A stretch of DNA of 64,000 nt from Micromonospora costi (GTDB lineage: Bacteria; Actinomycetota; Actinomycetes; Mycobacteriales; Micromonosporaceae), in the NCBI RefSeq assembly GCF_003626655.1, contig NZ_RBAN01000001.1:1178001-1242000 (forward strand), given 5' to 3'. Of this stretch, positions 20,941 through 29,510 are shown piece after piece. Positions within the stretch are counted from its first letter, which is position 1. Each line of letters opens with the position of its first letter. The position numbers were made by a program, and so were the translations under genes. The notes under the pieces are model-generated. The model did not search any database, had not been told where the DNA came from, and saw only the letters and a program-made list of their open reading frames with translations.

Positions 20941-21156
20941 GGCGGTCGCCTTCGCGAGGGGGCACGGGGGCGGTGCGGCGGTGCCGGGCGCCGGACGCTC
21001 GCGTCCGGTGCCCTAGGTCGGGGAACGATCGGGGGCCGGCGCTGGTTACGCAGCCACGCCCACCGGGAGCGGTGATCCGCGTCACGGTACGGGCCGTCGC
21101 CCGCTCCGGCACCGCCCGACGCACGGCACCGCGGGCGGGGGTGGGATCATCGCAGG

Positions 21157-21534
21157 GTGAGTAGGCCCGACACCGTCCGTTTCCGGCACAACCAGGCCAT
21201 CCTGGCCGCGTCGATCATCGCGTTCATCGGCGCGCTGCCGTTGGCCAACGCCCGGGCGTACCTGTCGCTGGTGCTGCTCGTCCCGCTCGCCGTCGGCGTC
21301 TGGGCCTGGCGGTCCGGCACCGACGCGGACGCGCGCGAGCTGCGGGTGCGGGCGCTCGTCGGCCAGCGCCGGATCCCCTGGGAGCGGGTGGCCGAGCTGG
21401 CCACCGACCCGCGCGGGCGGGCGGTCGCTCGCCTCGACGACGGCCAGGAGATCCTGCTGCCGGCCGTGAGCGGCAGCGACCTGCCCCAGCTCGTCTCGGC
21501 CACCGGCCAGGCGCTGCCCGACACGACTCAGTAG
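21157..21534 (+). CDS. Small membrane protein with PH-like domain
   Basis: A 125-residue protein with two hydrophobic segments (about residues 14-30 and 37-50), followed by a basic/acidic cytoplasmic part ELRVRALVGQRRIPWERVAELATDPRG that resembles the bacterial PH (bPH6) domain found in many small actinobacterial proteins. The GTG at 21157 has GATCAT (21145-21150) six bases upstream, a leaderless arrangement. Its last seven bases overlap the end of the converging dehydrogenase gene. Function unknown; by recollection such genes are common near ilvBNC/serA clusters in actinomycetes. Confidence 0.75.
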   Translation: MSRPDTVRFRHNQAILAASIIAFIGALPLANARAYLSLVLLVPLAVGVWAWRSGTDADARELRVRALVGQRRIPWERVAELATDPRGRAVARLDDGQEILLPAVSGSDLPQLVSATGQALPDTTQ

Positions 21535-22454
21535 CCGTCGACCACCGTGTTGATCAGCGGCTGACCGGCCGCGAACCGCCGCACCTGGTCGCCCACCAGC
21601 CGGTACGCGCGGGGCAGCAGGCCCCGCACCGACCCCGCGACGTGCGGGGTGAGCAGCACGTTGGGCATCTCCCACAGCGGGTGGTCGGCGGGCAGCGGCT
21701 CCGGGTCGGTGACGTCCAGCGCCGCGGAGATACGCCCCGTGGCGAGCTCGGCCACCAGCGCCTCGGTACGGGCCACCGGGCCCCGGGCGGCGTTGACCAG
21801 CAGCGCCCCGTCCCGCATCGCGGCCAGGAACGCCGCGTCGACCAGGCCGCGGGTCTGCTCGGTGAGCGGCACCAGCACCACGACCACGTCGGCGTCCGGC
21901 AGCAGCCGGGGCAGCTCCTCCACGCCGTACACGCCCTGTTCGGGCCGGGCCGTCCGGGCCACCAGCGTGAAGTCGACGTCGAACGGGGCGAGCCGGTCCC
22001 GCACGGCGGTGCCGATCGAACCGGCGCCGACGATGAGCACCCGCTTGCCGGTCAGCTCGTCGGTGGGCGCCACCGCGTCGAACGCCCACTCCCGGCGAGC
22101 CTGCGCCCGCGCGAAGACGGGGAAGGCCCGCAACTGGGCGAGGATCGCCGTGACGACCCACTCGGCGGTGGACGGGTCGTGCACGCCACGGGCGTCGCAG
22201 AGCGTCACCCCGTCCGGAGTCCGGCCCACCCAGGCGTCCGCACCGGCGGAGAGCAGTTGCACCACCTCGAGATCGGGCAGCTGGTGCAGGAGCGCGGTCG
22301 CGTCCGAACCGGAGAGGAACGGCGGCACCCAGAAGCGGACGCCGGCCGTGTCGGACGGCAGCTTGTCGGGGTGGCCGGCGACTTCGACGGTGACCTCCGG
22401 CGGCAGCTCACCGAGGAGCTTCAGCCCGGCCTCGTGCGGAATCCATACCTTCAC
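21528..22454 (-). CDS. D-2-hydroxyacid dehydrogenase
   Basis: A 308-residue NAD(P)-dependent dehydrogenase of the D-isomer family (glyoxylate/hydroxypyruvate reductase group). Seen: the nucleotide-binding loop VLIVGAGSIGTAVRDRL at about residues 138-154, catalytic Arg in NAARGPVARTEAL near 228, Glu in LDVTDPEPLP near 257 and His in LTPHVAGSVRG near 275. The true substrate cannot be read from the sequence. It begins at the GTG 22454 (VKVWIPHEAG); TATCGT ends eight bases before it. It has no ACT domain and is separate from serA in function. It is divergent from the sugar dehydrogenase gene across an 84-base gap. Confidence 0.88.
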   Translation of the reverse strand: MKVWIPHEAGLKLLGELPPEVTVEVAGHPDKLPSDTAGVRFWVPPFLSGSDATALLHQLPDLEVVQLLSAGADAWVGRTPDGVTLCDARGVHDPSTAEWVVTAILAQLRAFPVFARAQARREWAFDAVAPTDELTGKRVLIVGAGSIGTAVRDRLAPFDVDFTLVARTARPEQGVYGVEELPRLLPDADVVVVLVPLTEQTRGLVDAAFLAAMRDGALLVNAARGPVARTEALVAELATGRISAALDVTDPEPLPADHPLWEMPNVLLTPHVAGSVRGLLPRAYRLVGDQVRRFAAGQPLINTVVDGY

Positions 22455-22538
22455 GCCCGCCGACGATAGCCCCCGTCCAGAGGGGCGACGCCGGCGCACA
22501 CCCGGTGCGGAGCCGCCCGGCGGGTTACCCTGGGCCGG

Positions 22539-23717
22539 GTGAGCGTCCGTCCCCCGACGTACCCGCGCATCCGCCGCGCCCGCGCGGCACTCGCGGCGTC
22601 CTGCGCGGCACTGCTGCTGGCGGCCACCGGGTGCAGTTTCGGTGAGCCGGATCCCGACCCGGCGGGTGAACCGCCGACGTTCCCCACCCCGTCGGCGTCC
22701 GCGAGCCCGGGCGGCGCCGGCCAGCAGGTGGTGGCCACGGTGCTGGCCAAGGGCCTGCGGGTGCCGTGGGCGATCGGCTTCCTGCCCGACGGCGGCGCGC
22801 TCGTGACCGAACGCGACAGCGGCCGGATCCTCAAGGTCGGCCCGGAGTCGGGCCCGGACGGGCTGCGGGTGAGCGTGGCGCAGACCATCGCCGACGTGGC
22901 CGCCGCCGGCGAGGGCGGGCTGCTCGGCATCGCGATCTCCCCGGACTACCAGCGGGACCGGACGCTCTTCGTCTACTACACGACGGAGCGCGACAACCGG
23001 ATCGCCCGGCTGCGGCTCGGCGAGGAGCCGACGCCCATCGTCACCGGCATCCCGAAGGCGGGGGTCCACAACGGCGGCGGCCTGGGCTTCGGCCCGGACG
23101 GGCAGCTCTACGCGAGCACCGGGGACGCGGGCGAGCGCCCCAACTCGCAGAACGTGAAGAGCCTCGGCGGGAAGATCCTGCGGATCACCCGGGACGGCAA
23201 GCCGGCGACCGGCAACCCGTTCCCCGACTCGCCGGTCTGGTCCCTGGGCCACCGCAACGTGCAGGGCTTCGCCTGGGACAGCGCCAAGCGCATGTACGCC
23301 GTGGAGTTCGGCCAGAACACCTGGGACGAGATCAACCAGATCGAGAAGGGCAAGAACTACGGCTGGCCGGAGGTGGAGGGGCGCAGCGACGACAAGCGCT
23401 TCGTGAACCCCATCACGCAGTGGTCGACCGCCGACGCCTCCTGCTCCGGCCTGGCCGCCGTGGAACGGCTCCTGGTCACCGCATGCCTGCGCGGCAAGCG
23501 GCTCTGGGTGGTCGAGCTGACCGACACCGGCACGGTGCTCGGCCAGCCGCGGGAGTTGCTCACCAACCGCTACGGGCGCCTGCGGGCGGTGGCCGCCGCA
23601 CCCGACGGGTCGATCTGGGTGACCACGTCCAACCATGACGGGCGCGGCGAGCCGGCCCCCGAGGACGACCGCATCCTGCGGTTGGTCTTCGCCGACGGCG
23701 GCGCCGGACGAAGCTGA
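22539..23717 (+). CDS. PQQ-type sugar dehydrogenase lipoprotein (GSDH family)
   Basis: A 392-residue secreted lipoprotein. The N-terminus has a twin-arginine-like basic stretch, a hydrophobic core and the lipobox LAATGC (Cys at about residue 32), followed by a Pro/Ser linker. The rest is a six-bladed propeller of the glucose/sorbosone dehydrogenase family: [58 protein letters not shown] and NYGWPEVEG are all recognisable. Such proteins oxidise aldoses with PQQ, although many actinobacterial members have no proven substrate and no PQQ synthesis genes are present here. TACCCT ends seven bases before the GTG start. Confidence 0.88.
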   Translation: MSVRPPTYPRIRRARAALAASCAALLLAATGCSFGEPDPDPAGEPPTFPTPSASASPGGAGQQVVATVLAKGLRVPWAIGFLPDGGALVTERDSGRILKVGPESGPDGLRVSVAQTIADVAAAGEGGLLGIAISPDYQRDRTLFVYYTTERDNRIARLRLGEEPTPIVTGIPKAGVHNGGGLGFGPDGQLYASTGDAGERPNSQNVKSLGGKILRITRDGKPATGNPFPDSPVWSLGHRNVQGFAWDSAKRMYAVEFGQNTWDEINQIEKGKNYGWPEVEGRSDDKRFVNPITQWSTADASCSGLAAVERLLVTACLRGKRLWVVELTDTGTVLGQPRELLTNRYGRLRAVAAAPDGSIWVTTSNHDGRGEPAPEDDRILRLVFADGGAGRS

Positions 23718-23742
23718 CCGGCGACGGGCCAGAATCGTCGAC

Positions 23743-25314
23743 ATGGACGGGAACACCAACGAGCAGCCGCCCGCCGGGGAGGAGACCCCGGCGGGCGTAC
23801 GCCGGCGCCCGTGGCCGCTGCGTCGCGGCGCCGCACCGACCGGCGTACGCCGCTCGCTGCGCATGGCCGGGGTGACGCTCGCCGTGGTGCTGGTGAGCCT
23901 GGCCGGCGTGGTGCTCGGCGTGTTCGCGGGCGGCCGCGTCGACACCGACATCGGCCCGTTCCAGGCGACCCTCACGCTCACCCCGGACACGTCCGGGGGC
24001 ACCACGGTCGACATCCCGCCGCTCGGCGCGCTCCTGCTCGACAGCCACGACGGGCCCACCCACCTGACCGTCCGGCTCGGGGCGCTCGACCAGATGCGCA
24101 CCGAGGCGCTCATCGACGACCCGGCGAGCATCCAGCGGGCGAGCGTCTCCGCCGTCGAGGACGTCCGCACCGGCGTGATGCGGCTCGGCCTGCGTACCGT
24201 GGCCTCCGCGGTGCTCGCCACGCTGCTGCTGGCCGCACTGGTCTTCCGCAACGTGCGCCGCACCGCCCTGTCCGGCGTCCTGGCGCTGGTGGTCAGCCTC
24301 GGCAGCCTGGGCGCGGCCGCCGGGACCCTACGCCCGCAGGCGATCGAGGAGCCCCGGTACGAGGGCCTGCTCGTCAACGCGCCCGCGATCGTCGGTGACG
24401 CGCGGCGGATCGCCAACGACTACACCCGGTACGCCGAGCAGCTCCAGCGGCTCGTGGGCAACGTCAGCCAGCTGTACACGACAGTGTCCGGGCTGCCGGT
24501 GTTCGAGCCGGCGCCCGACACGACCCGGGTGCTGCACGTGTCGGACATGCACCTCAACCCGACGGGCTGGTCGCTGATCCGGACGGTGGTGGAGCAGTTC
24601 GACATCGACGTGGTGATCGACACCGGCGACATCACCGACTGGGGCAGCGAGCCCGAGGCCTCGTTCGTCGGCTCGATCGGGGTGCTGAAGCGCCCGTACG
24701 TCTACATCCGGGGCAACCACGACTCGGGCCGTACGGCGGCGGCGGTGGCGCGGCAACCGAACGCGATCGTGCTGAACAACTCGACCACCACGGTCGCGGG
24801 GCTGACCATCGCCGGCATCGGCGACCCTCGCTTCACCCCGGACAAGAACACCTCACCCGCCGGGAGCGGGCTCACCAAGCCGGTGGCCGAGCAGGTGATC
24901 GGGGCCGGCGAACAGCTCGCGGCGACCGTCCGCAACTCGCCGCGGCCGGTGAACATCGCGCTGGTGCACGATCCGGCGTCCGCCGGGCCGCTCTCCGGCA
25001 CCTGCCCGCTCGTGCTGGCCGGGCACACCCACGCCCGGCAGGTGTCCATGCTGCCCCAGCAGCCGGGTCTCGGGCCGACTCAGCTCATGGTGGAGGGCTC
25101 CACGGGCGGCGCCGGGCTGCGCGGCCTGGAGGGCGAGAAGCCCACCCCGCTGTCGATGAGCGTCCTCTACTTCGACAAGGACAAGCTGCTCCAGGCGTAC
25201 GACGACATCACCGTGGGCGGCACCGGCCAGGCCCAGGTGAACCTGGAGCGCCACGTCATCAAGGACCCCCAGGCCGGCGAACCCGTCCCCGTAACCCCCA
25301 CCCCGACACGCTAA
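23743..25314 (+). CDS. Membrane-anchored metallophosphoesterase
   Basis: A 523-residue protein: a basic N-terminus, a membrane segment near residues 40-60, an extracytoplasmic portion, and two further hydrophobic segments near 150-195. A calcineurin-like phosphoesterase domain follows from about residue 262. Metal ligands are all present: VSDMHL (about 266), DTGDITD (about 291), GNHD (about 326), the late His of VHDPAS and GHTH (about 427). It may act on phospholipid head groups, nucleotides or cell-wall intermediates; the substrate is not evident. ATG 23743 is chosen because CAGAAT ends seven bases before it. It follows the sugar dehydrogenase by 25 bases, so the two may be co-transcribed. 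Its stop codon abuts a C-rich repeat region. Confidence 0.85.
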   Translation: MDGNTNEQPPAGEETPAGVRRRPWPLRRGAAPTGVRRSLRMAGVTLAVVLVSLAGVVLGVFAGGRVDTDIGPFQATLTLTPDTSGGTTVDIPPLGALLLDSHDGPTHLTVRLGALDQMRTEALIDDPASIQRASVSAVEDVRTGVMRLGLRTVASAVLATLLLAALVFRNVRRTALSGVLALVVSLGSLGAAAGTLRPQAIEEPRYEGLLVNAPAIVGDARRIANDYTRYAEQLQRLVGNVSQLYTTVSGLPVFEPAPDTTRVLHVSDMHLNPTGWSLIRTVVEQFDIDVVIDTGDITDWGSEPEASFVGSIGVLKRPYVYIRGNHDSGRTAAAVARQPNAIVLNNSTTTVAGLTIAGIGDPRFTPDKNTSPAGSGLTKPVAEQVIGAGEQLAATVRNSPRPVNIALVHDPASAGPLSGTCPLVLAGHTHARQVSMLPQQPGLGPTQLMVEGSTGGAGLRGLEGEKPTPLSMSVLYFDKDKLLQAYDDITVGGTGQAQVNLERHVIKDPQAGEPVPVTPTPTR

Positions 25315-25346
25315 CCCGCCCCGCCCCTTAGCCCCGCCCCTTAGCC
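25315..25346. repeat. C-rich 13-base tandem repeat beside palindrome A
   Basis: CCGCCCCTTAGCC is present twice in tandem within 25320-25346, directly after the TAA stop of the metallophosphoesterase gene (TAACCCGCCCCG). The same TAACCCGCCC string, read on the other strand, forms the stop of the AceE-like gene at 25503-25512, so the 195-base gap is bounded by inverted copies. Confidence 0.6.
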
Positions 25347-25350
25347 CCGT

Positions 25351-25421
25351 CGATCATGCAGTTGTGGTGGGGGGTGAACGGGACATATCCCCGCGCAACA
25401 GGCACCACAACTGCATGATCG
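25351..25421. repeat. Intergenic GATC palindrome, element A
   Basis: A perfect 19-base inverted repeat: CGATCATGCAGTTGTGGTG (25351-25369) with 25403-25421, separated by 33 bases that themselves contain GGGACATATCCC. It lies between two converging genes. Its arm shares the core YGATCWWGMRGTT with elements B (37095) and C (40861). It could form a long hairpin in RNA from either strand and so act as a bidirectional terminator, or be a non-autonomous mobile palindrome. Confidence 0.85.
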
Positions 25422-25423
25422 CC

Positions 25424-25508
25424 GGGGGCGGGGGCGGGGGCGGGGGCGCGGGGCGCGGGGAGCGGGGGCGGGGGCGGGAGCGGGAGCGGGAGCGGCGGGG
25501 CAGGGCGG
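25424..25508 (+). repeat. G-rich tract with GGGGGC repeats (G-quadruplex potential)
   Basis: About 85 bases almost entirely G and C on the plus strand, with four tandem GGGGGC hexamers followed by further runs of three to five G. At least eight G-runs of three or more with one- to three-base spacers satisfy the usual G-quadruplex pattern many times over. It lies just downstream of the AceE-like gene, whose mRNA would carry the C-rich complement. Confidence 0.8.
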
Positions 25509-25509
25509 G

Positions 25510-27870
25510 TTAGCGGCGCAGGGTTAGGGCGGCCAGGGCGGCGTTCACGATGCTGCCGGGGAGCAGGTCGTGCAGCTCGTACAGTTCGGCGACGCTTCCG
25601 GACTGGCCGAACTCGTCCACCCCGAGCGGCACCGCCGGCACGCCGAGCGCCGACCCGAGCCACGCCATCGCGTGCGACGCGGCGTCGTGCACGGTCACCA
25701 CCGGCGCCCGGTCGTCGAAGGCCGACCGGAGCGCGCCCGGCACACTCGGCACGGTCGCCGTACGCACACCCTGCCGCAGCGTGCGCTGCCACGCCCGGTA
25801 GAGCCGGTCCAGCGAGGTGATGTCCACGACGTGCGCGGCGATGCCCTCCTCGGCCAGTTCCGCAGCGGCGGTCAGCACCTCGGGCAGCACCGCGCCGGAC
25901 GCGGCGAGCTGCACCACGGGCGCGTCGGCGAGGTGCGGGTACGCCTGGTGGGCGTCCACGAGCCGGTACGCCCCGGCGACCACCTGCCGGCGCAGCACCG
26001 CGTCGCCGAGCCGCGCCCGGGCCGCCTCGAACGGCGCCTGGTCGAGGGGGCGGGTGCTGAGCCGGAAGTAGTACGCGCCGTCCTCGGTGGGGGCGGCGGT
26101 CGCCGGCGGCGGGGAACCGGCGGCGATCTGGCCCAGGGCGTCGCAGAGCAGCCAGTCGAGGGTGACGGCGTACGCGGGCTCGACGAAGGTGACCCCGGGC
26201 AGCTCCAGGCCGACCGAGGCGGTGATGGTCGACTGGTGGGCGCCGCCCTCGGGGGCCAGCGTGATGCCGGACGGGGTGCCGGCGACCACGAACCGGGACC
26301 CGGAGTACGTGCCGTAGAGGAAGGCGTCCAGGCCGCGCAGCACGAACGGGTCGTAGACCGTGCCGACCGGCAGCAGCGGCTGCCCGGAGAGGTCCCAGGC
26401 GAGGCCGAGCTGACCCAGCAGCAGGAACAGGTTCATCTCCGAGATGCCCAGCTCGATGTGCTGACCGGCCGGGCTCTCGGTCCAGCGCAGCATCCGGTCC
26501 TCGTTCCAGGAGCGCTGCGCGGTGGGGGCGAACACCCCGGTCTTGTTGATGAACCCGGCGAGGTTCGTGGACGTGGCCACGTCCGGGGCGGTGGTCACGA
26601 GGTAGCGGCCGACCTGCGGGTCGCGCGCCAGGTCGACGAGCACCCGGCCGAAGACCTCCTGCGTGGAGATCGGCTTGTTGGCGCGTACGCGGGTGGTCTC
26701 CGGAACGGCGACGCCCAGCGCACGCTCGCGCGGCACGCGGGACAGCGCCTCCCGACGCTCGCCGGCCCGGATTCCGGCCGCGGTGGCCGGGTCGAGCCGG
26801 TCCCACTCGGTCTGCGCGGTCAGGCCGTGCGCGGCGCGCAGCGCGTCGACCTGCTCGGTGGTGAGCAGCGCCGAGTGGTTGCGCGGGTTGCCGGCGATGG
26901 GCAGCCCCCAGCCCTTCACGGTGTACGCGAACACGACGCTGGGCCGGTCGGTGACCGCGTCGCACTGGGCGTACGCGTCGAGCAGAGCCGCGAGGTCGTG
27001 CCCGCCGAGGTCGGTGACGAGCGGGCCCAGCTCGTCGTCGGGGATGTCCGCGATGAACGCGGCGACCGCCTCCGGCGCGCCGTCGAGGAACTGCTTGCGC
27101 AGCGCCGGACCGGCCAGCCCGAACAGCGACTGGTACTGCTCGTTCGGCATCGCGTCGATCCAGTCGCGCAGCGCGTCGCCACCCGGACGCGCGTACGCCG
27201 CGGCGAGCCGGCGGCCGTACTTGACCTCGACCACGTGCCAGCCGGCCGCCTCGAACTGGCCCCGCCACTGGTTGATCCGCACACCGGGGACCACCCGGTC
27301 CAGCGACTGGCGGTTGAAGTCGACGAGCCACATCACGTCGCCCAGCCCCGTGGTGGCCGGGTCGGCGACCGCCTCCCAGATGTTGCCCTCGTCCAACTCG
27401 GCATCGCCGATGAGCGCGATGAACCGGGACCGGGGCCGCGGGCCGAAGTGCGCGTCCACGTAGCGCCGGGTGGCCGCGGCGAACAGCGGCGCGGCGGCGC
27501 CGAGCCCCACCGAGCCGGTGGAGAAGTCGACCTCGTCCGGGTCCTTGGTGCGGGACGGGTACGACTGGAGGCCGCCCCGGGCGCGCAGCCGGGTGAGGTA
27601 GGAGCGGTCCAGGTTGCCCAGCAGGTACTGGATGGCGTGGAAGACCGGGGAGGCGTGCGGCTTCACGGCGACCCGGTCGGCGGCGTCCAGGTGCGCGATC
27701 CAGAGGGCCGTCATGGCGGTGACGAGCGACGCGCTGGACGCCTGGTGCCCGCCGACCTTCACCCCGTCGCCGGTGTCCCGGTCGTGGTTGGCCGCGTCCA
27801 CGATCCGGGTGGCGAGCCAGAGCACCCGCCGCTGGATCTCGTCGAGGACATCGAGGTCGTGCTGGTTCAC
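25510..27870 (-). CDS. AceE-like thiamine-diphosphate enzyme (homodimeric pyruvate dehydrogenase E1 / transketolase family)
   Basis: A 786-residue protein. The first third matches homodimeric E1 enzymes: GDGVKVGGHQASSASL, KPHASPVFHAIQYLLG, GLQSYPS, and the TPP-Mg stretch GDAELDEGN ending in LVDFNRQSLDR (about residues 170-205). A transketolase-like pyrimidine domain and C-terminal domain follow (SGSRFVVAGTPSGITLAPEGG near 540). It is about 100 residues shorter than E. coli AceE (887), and no E2 or E3 gene is near, so its substrate is uncertain; paralogues like this are annotated as pyruvate dehydrogenase or transketolase-like. The GTG at 27870 (VNQHDLDVLDE) has GGATGGAGCC upstream; the open frame extends to 27924. 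Confidence 0.75.
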   Translation of the reverse strand: MNQHDLDVLDEIQRRVLWLATRIVDAANHDRDTGDGVKVGGHQASSASLVTAMTALWIAHLDAADRVAVKPHASPVFHAIQYLLGNLDRSYLTRLRARGGLQSYPSRTKDPDEVDFSTGSVGLGAAAPLFAAATRRYVDAHFGPRPRSRFIALIGDAELDEGNIWEAVADPATTGLGDVMWLVDFNRQSLDRVVPGVRINQWRGQFEAAGWHVVEVKYGRRLAAAYARPGGDALRDWIDAMPNEQYQSLFGLAGPALRKQFLDGAPEAVAAFIADIPDDELGPLVTDLGGHDLAALLDAYAQCDAVTDRPSVVFAYTVKGWGLPIAGNPRNHSALLTTEQVDALRAAHGLTAQTEWDRLDPATAAGIRAGERREALSRVPRERALGVAVPETTRVRANKPISTQEVFGRVLVDLARDPQVGRYLVTTAPDVATSTNLAGFINKTGVFAPTAQRSWNEDRMLRWTESPAGQHIELGISEMNLFLLLGQLGLAWDLSGQPLLPVGTVYDPFVLRGLDAFLYGTYSGSRFVVAGTPSGITLAPEGGAHQSTITASVGLELPGVTFVEPAYAVTLDWLLCDALGQIAAGSPPPATAAPTEDGAYYFRLSTRPLDQAPFEAARARLGDAVLRRQVVAGAYRLVDAHQAYPHLADAPVVQLAASGAVLPEVLTAAAELAEEGIAAHVVDITSLDRLYRAWQRTLRQGVRTATVPSVPGALRSAFDDRAPVVTVHDAASHAMAWLGSALGVPAVPLGVDEFGQSGSVAELYELHDLLPGSIVNAALAALTLRR

Positions 27871-27997
27871 GATGGCTCCATCCCGGGCGTCGCCGTTGAC
27901 GCCCTGGGTCGAGGGGTGCGGCACGGGTCGCGCGCCAACTCCGGGGGTACGGCGGGGGCCGCCGCCGGGTTCCGACGGCGGCCCTCCGAGGTGGTGC

Positions 27998-29497
27998 TCA
28001 GCCTTCGACGCCCAGGCGGGCCAGGATCAGCTCGCGGACCGTCTTCGCGTCGGCCTGGCCCTGCGTGCTCTTCATGACCGCGCCGACCAGCGCGCCGGCC
28101 GCCGCGACCTTGCCGCTGCGGACCTTGTCGGCGATGGCCGCGTTGGCGGCGATCGCCTCGTCCACGGCGGCGGTGAGCGCGCCGGTGTCCGACACGACCT
28201 CCAGGTTGCGGTTGGTCATGATCTCGGTCGGCGAGCCCTCGCCGGCCACCACGCCCTCCAGCACGACCCGGGCCAGCTTGTCGTTGAGCTTGCCGGCGTC
28301 GACGAGGCCCTGCAGCTCGGCGACCTGCGCCGGGGTGGCCCCGATGTCGGCCAGCTCCCGCCCGGTCTCGTTGGCCCGCCGGGACAGCTCGCCCAGCCAC
28401 CACTTGCGGGCCGCCGCCGGGGTGGCGCCCGCGGCCACGGTCTGCTCGATCAGCTCGACGGCGCCAGCGTTGAGCACGGACTGCATGTCCAGGTCGGACA
28501 GCCCCCACTGCTCCTGGAGCCGCCGGCGGTGCACCCGGGGCAGCTCCGGCAGGGCCGCCTTCAGCTCGGCCACCCACGCCGGATCCGGCGCGAGCGGCAC
28601 CAGGTCGGGCTCCGGGAAGTACCGGTAGTCGGTGGCGGTCTCCTTCGAGCGACCGGGGGTGGTGTCCCCCGTGTCCTCGTGGAAGTGGCGGGTCTCCTGC
28701 GTGATCCGGCCGCCCGCGTCGAGCACCGACGCCTGCCGCAGCATCTCCGAGCGGACGGCCCGCTCCACCGACCGCAGCGAGTTGACGTTCTTGGTCTCGG
28801 TGCGCGTGCCCCACTCCTCGCCGGGCAGGTTCAGCGACGTGTTCACGTCGCAGCGCAGCGAACCCTCCTCCATCCGCACGTCGGAGACGCCCAGCGAGCG
28901 GATCACGTCGCGCAGCTCCGTCACGTACGCCCGCGCCACCTCCGGTGCGAGCGCCCCGGTGCCGGGGATCGGCTTCGTGACGATCTCGACGAGCGGGATG
29001 CCGGCCCGGTTGTAGTCGACCAGCGACTCGGTGGCGCCGTGGATCCGGCCGGTGGCGCCGCCCACGTGCAGCGTCTTGCCGGTGTCCTCCTCGAGGTGCA
29101 CCCGCTCGATGCCGATGCGGACGGTCTCGCCGTTCACCTCGACGTCCAGGTAGCCGTCGACGCACAGCGGCTCGTCGTACTGGCTGATCTGGAAGTTCTT
29201 CGGCATGTCCGGGTAGAAGTAGTTCTTCCGGGCAAACCGGCACCACTCGGCGATCGAGCAGTTCAGCGCCAGGCCGATGCGGATGGTCGCCTCGATGGCC
29301 GCCTTGTTGGCCACCGGCAGCGAGCCGGGCAGGCCCAGGCAGACCGGGCACACGCGGGTGTTCGGCTCGCCACCGAAGTCGGTCGGGCAGCCGCAGAACA
29401 TCTTCGTCCGGGTGCCCAGCTCGACGTGGGTCTCCAGGCCGATCACCGGTTCGTAGCGCGCGACGACCTCGTCGTACGCGGGCAGTGTCGTCGTCAT
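27998..29497 (-). CDS. gatB: Aspartyl/glutamyl-tRNA(Asn/Gln) amidotransferase subunit B
   Basis: A 499-residue subunit of the GatCAB complex, which converts Glu-tRNA(Gln) and Asp-tRNA(Asn) to the amidated forms. The kinase-like cradle domain has [23 protein letters not shown] at the start, including the zinc cysteines (FCGC and [10 protein letters not shown], about residues 33-55), and [13 protein letters not shown] near 120. The C-terminal helical and YqeY-like tail domain (about residues 340-499) ends in [10 protein letters not shown]. It phosphorylates the misacylated tRNA and hands it to GatA. It follows gatA by 13 bases in a gatC-gatA-gatB operon. Confidence 0.97.
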   Translation of the reverse strand: MTTTLPAYDEVVARYEPVIGLETHVELGTRTKMFCGCPTDFGGEPNTRVCPVCLGLPGSLPVANKAAIEATIRIGLALNCSIAEWCRFARKNYFYPDMPKNFQISQYDEPLCVDGYLDVEVNGETVRIGIERVHLEEDTGKTLHVGGATGRIHGATESLVDYNRAGIPLVEIVTKPIPGTGALAPEVARAYVTELRDVIRSLGVSDVRMEEGSLRCDVNTSLNLPGEEWGTRTETKNVNSLRSVERAVRSEMLRQASVLDAGGRITQETRHFHEDTGDTTPGRSKETATDYRYFPEPDLVPLAPDPAWVAELKAALPELPRVHRRRLQEQWGLSDLDMQSVLNAGAVELIEQTVAAGATPAAARKWWLGELSRRANETGRELADIGATPAQVAELQGLVDAGKLNDKLARVVLEGVVAGEGSPTEIMTNRNLEVVSDTGALTAAVDEAIAANAAIADKVRSGKVAAAGALVGAVMKSTQGQADAKTVRELILARLGVEG

Positions 29498-29510
29498 CGG
29501 TTCTCCTGCC

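Noticed and set aside
22455..24416. Long open frame continuing upstream of the D-2-hydroxyacid dehydrogenase
   Set aside because: It runs antisense through the sugar dehydrogenase and metallophosphoesterase genes, has no homology, and is a shadow produced by high GC content.
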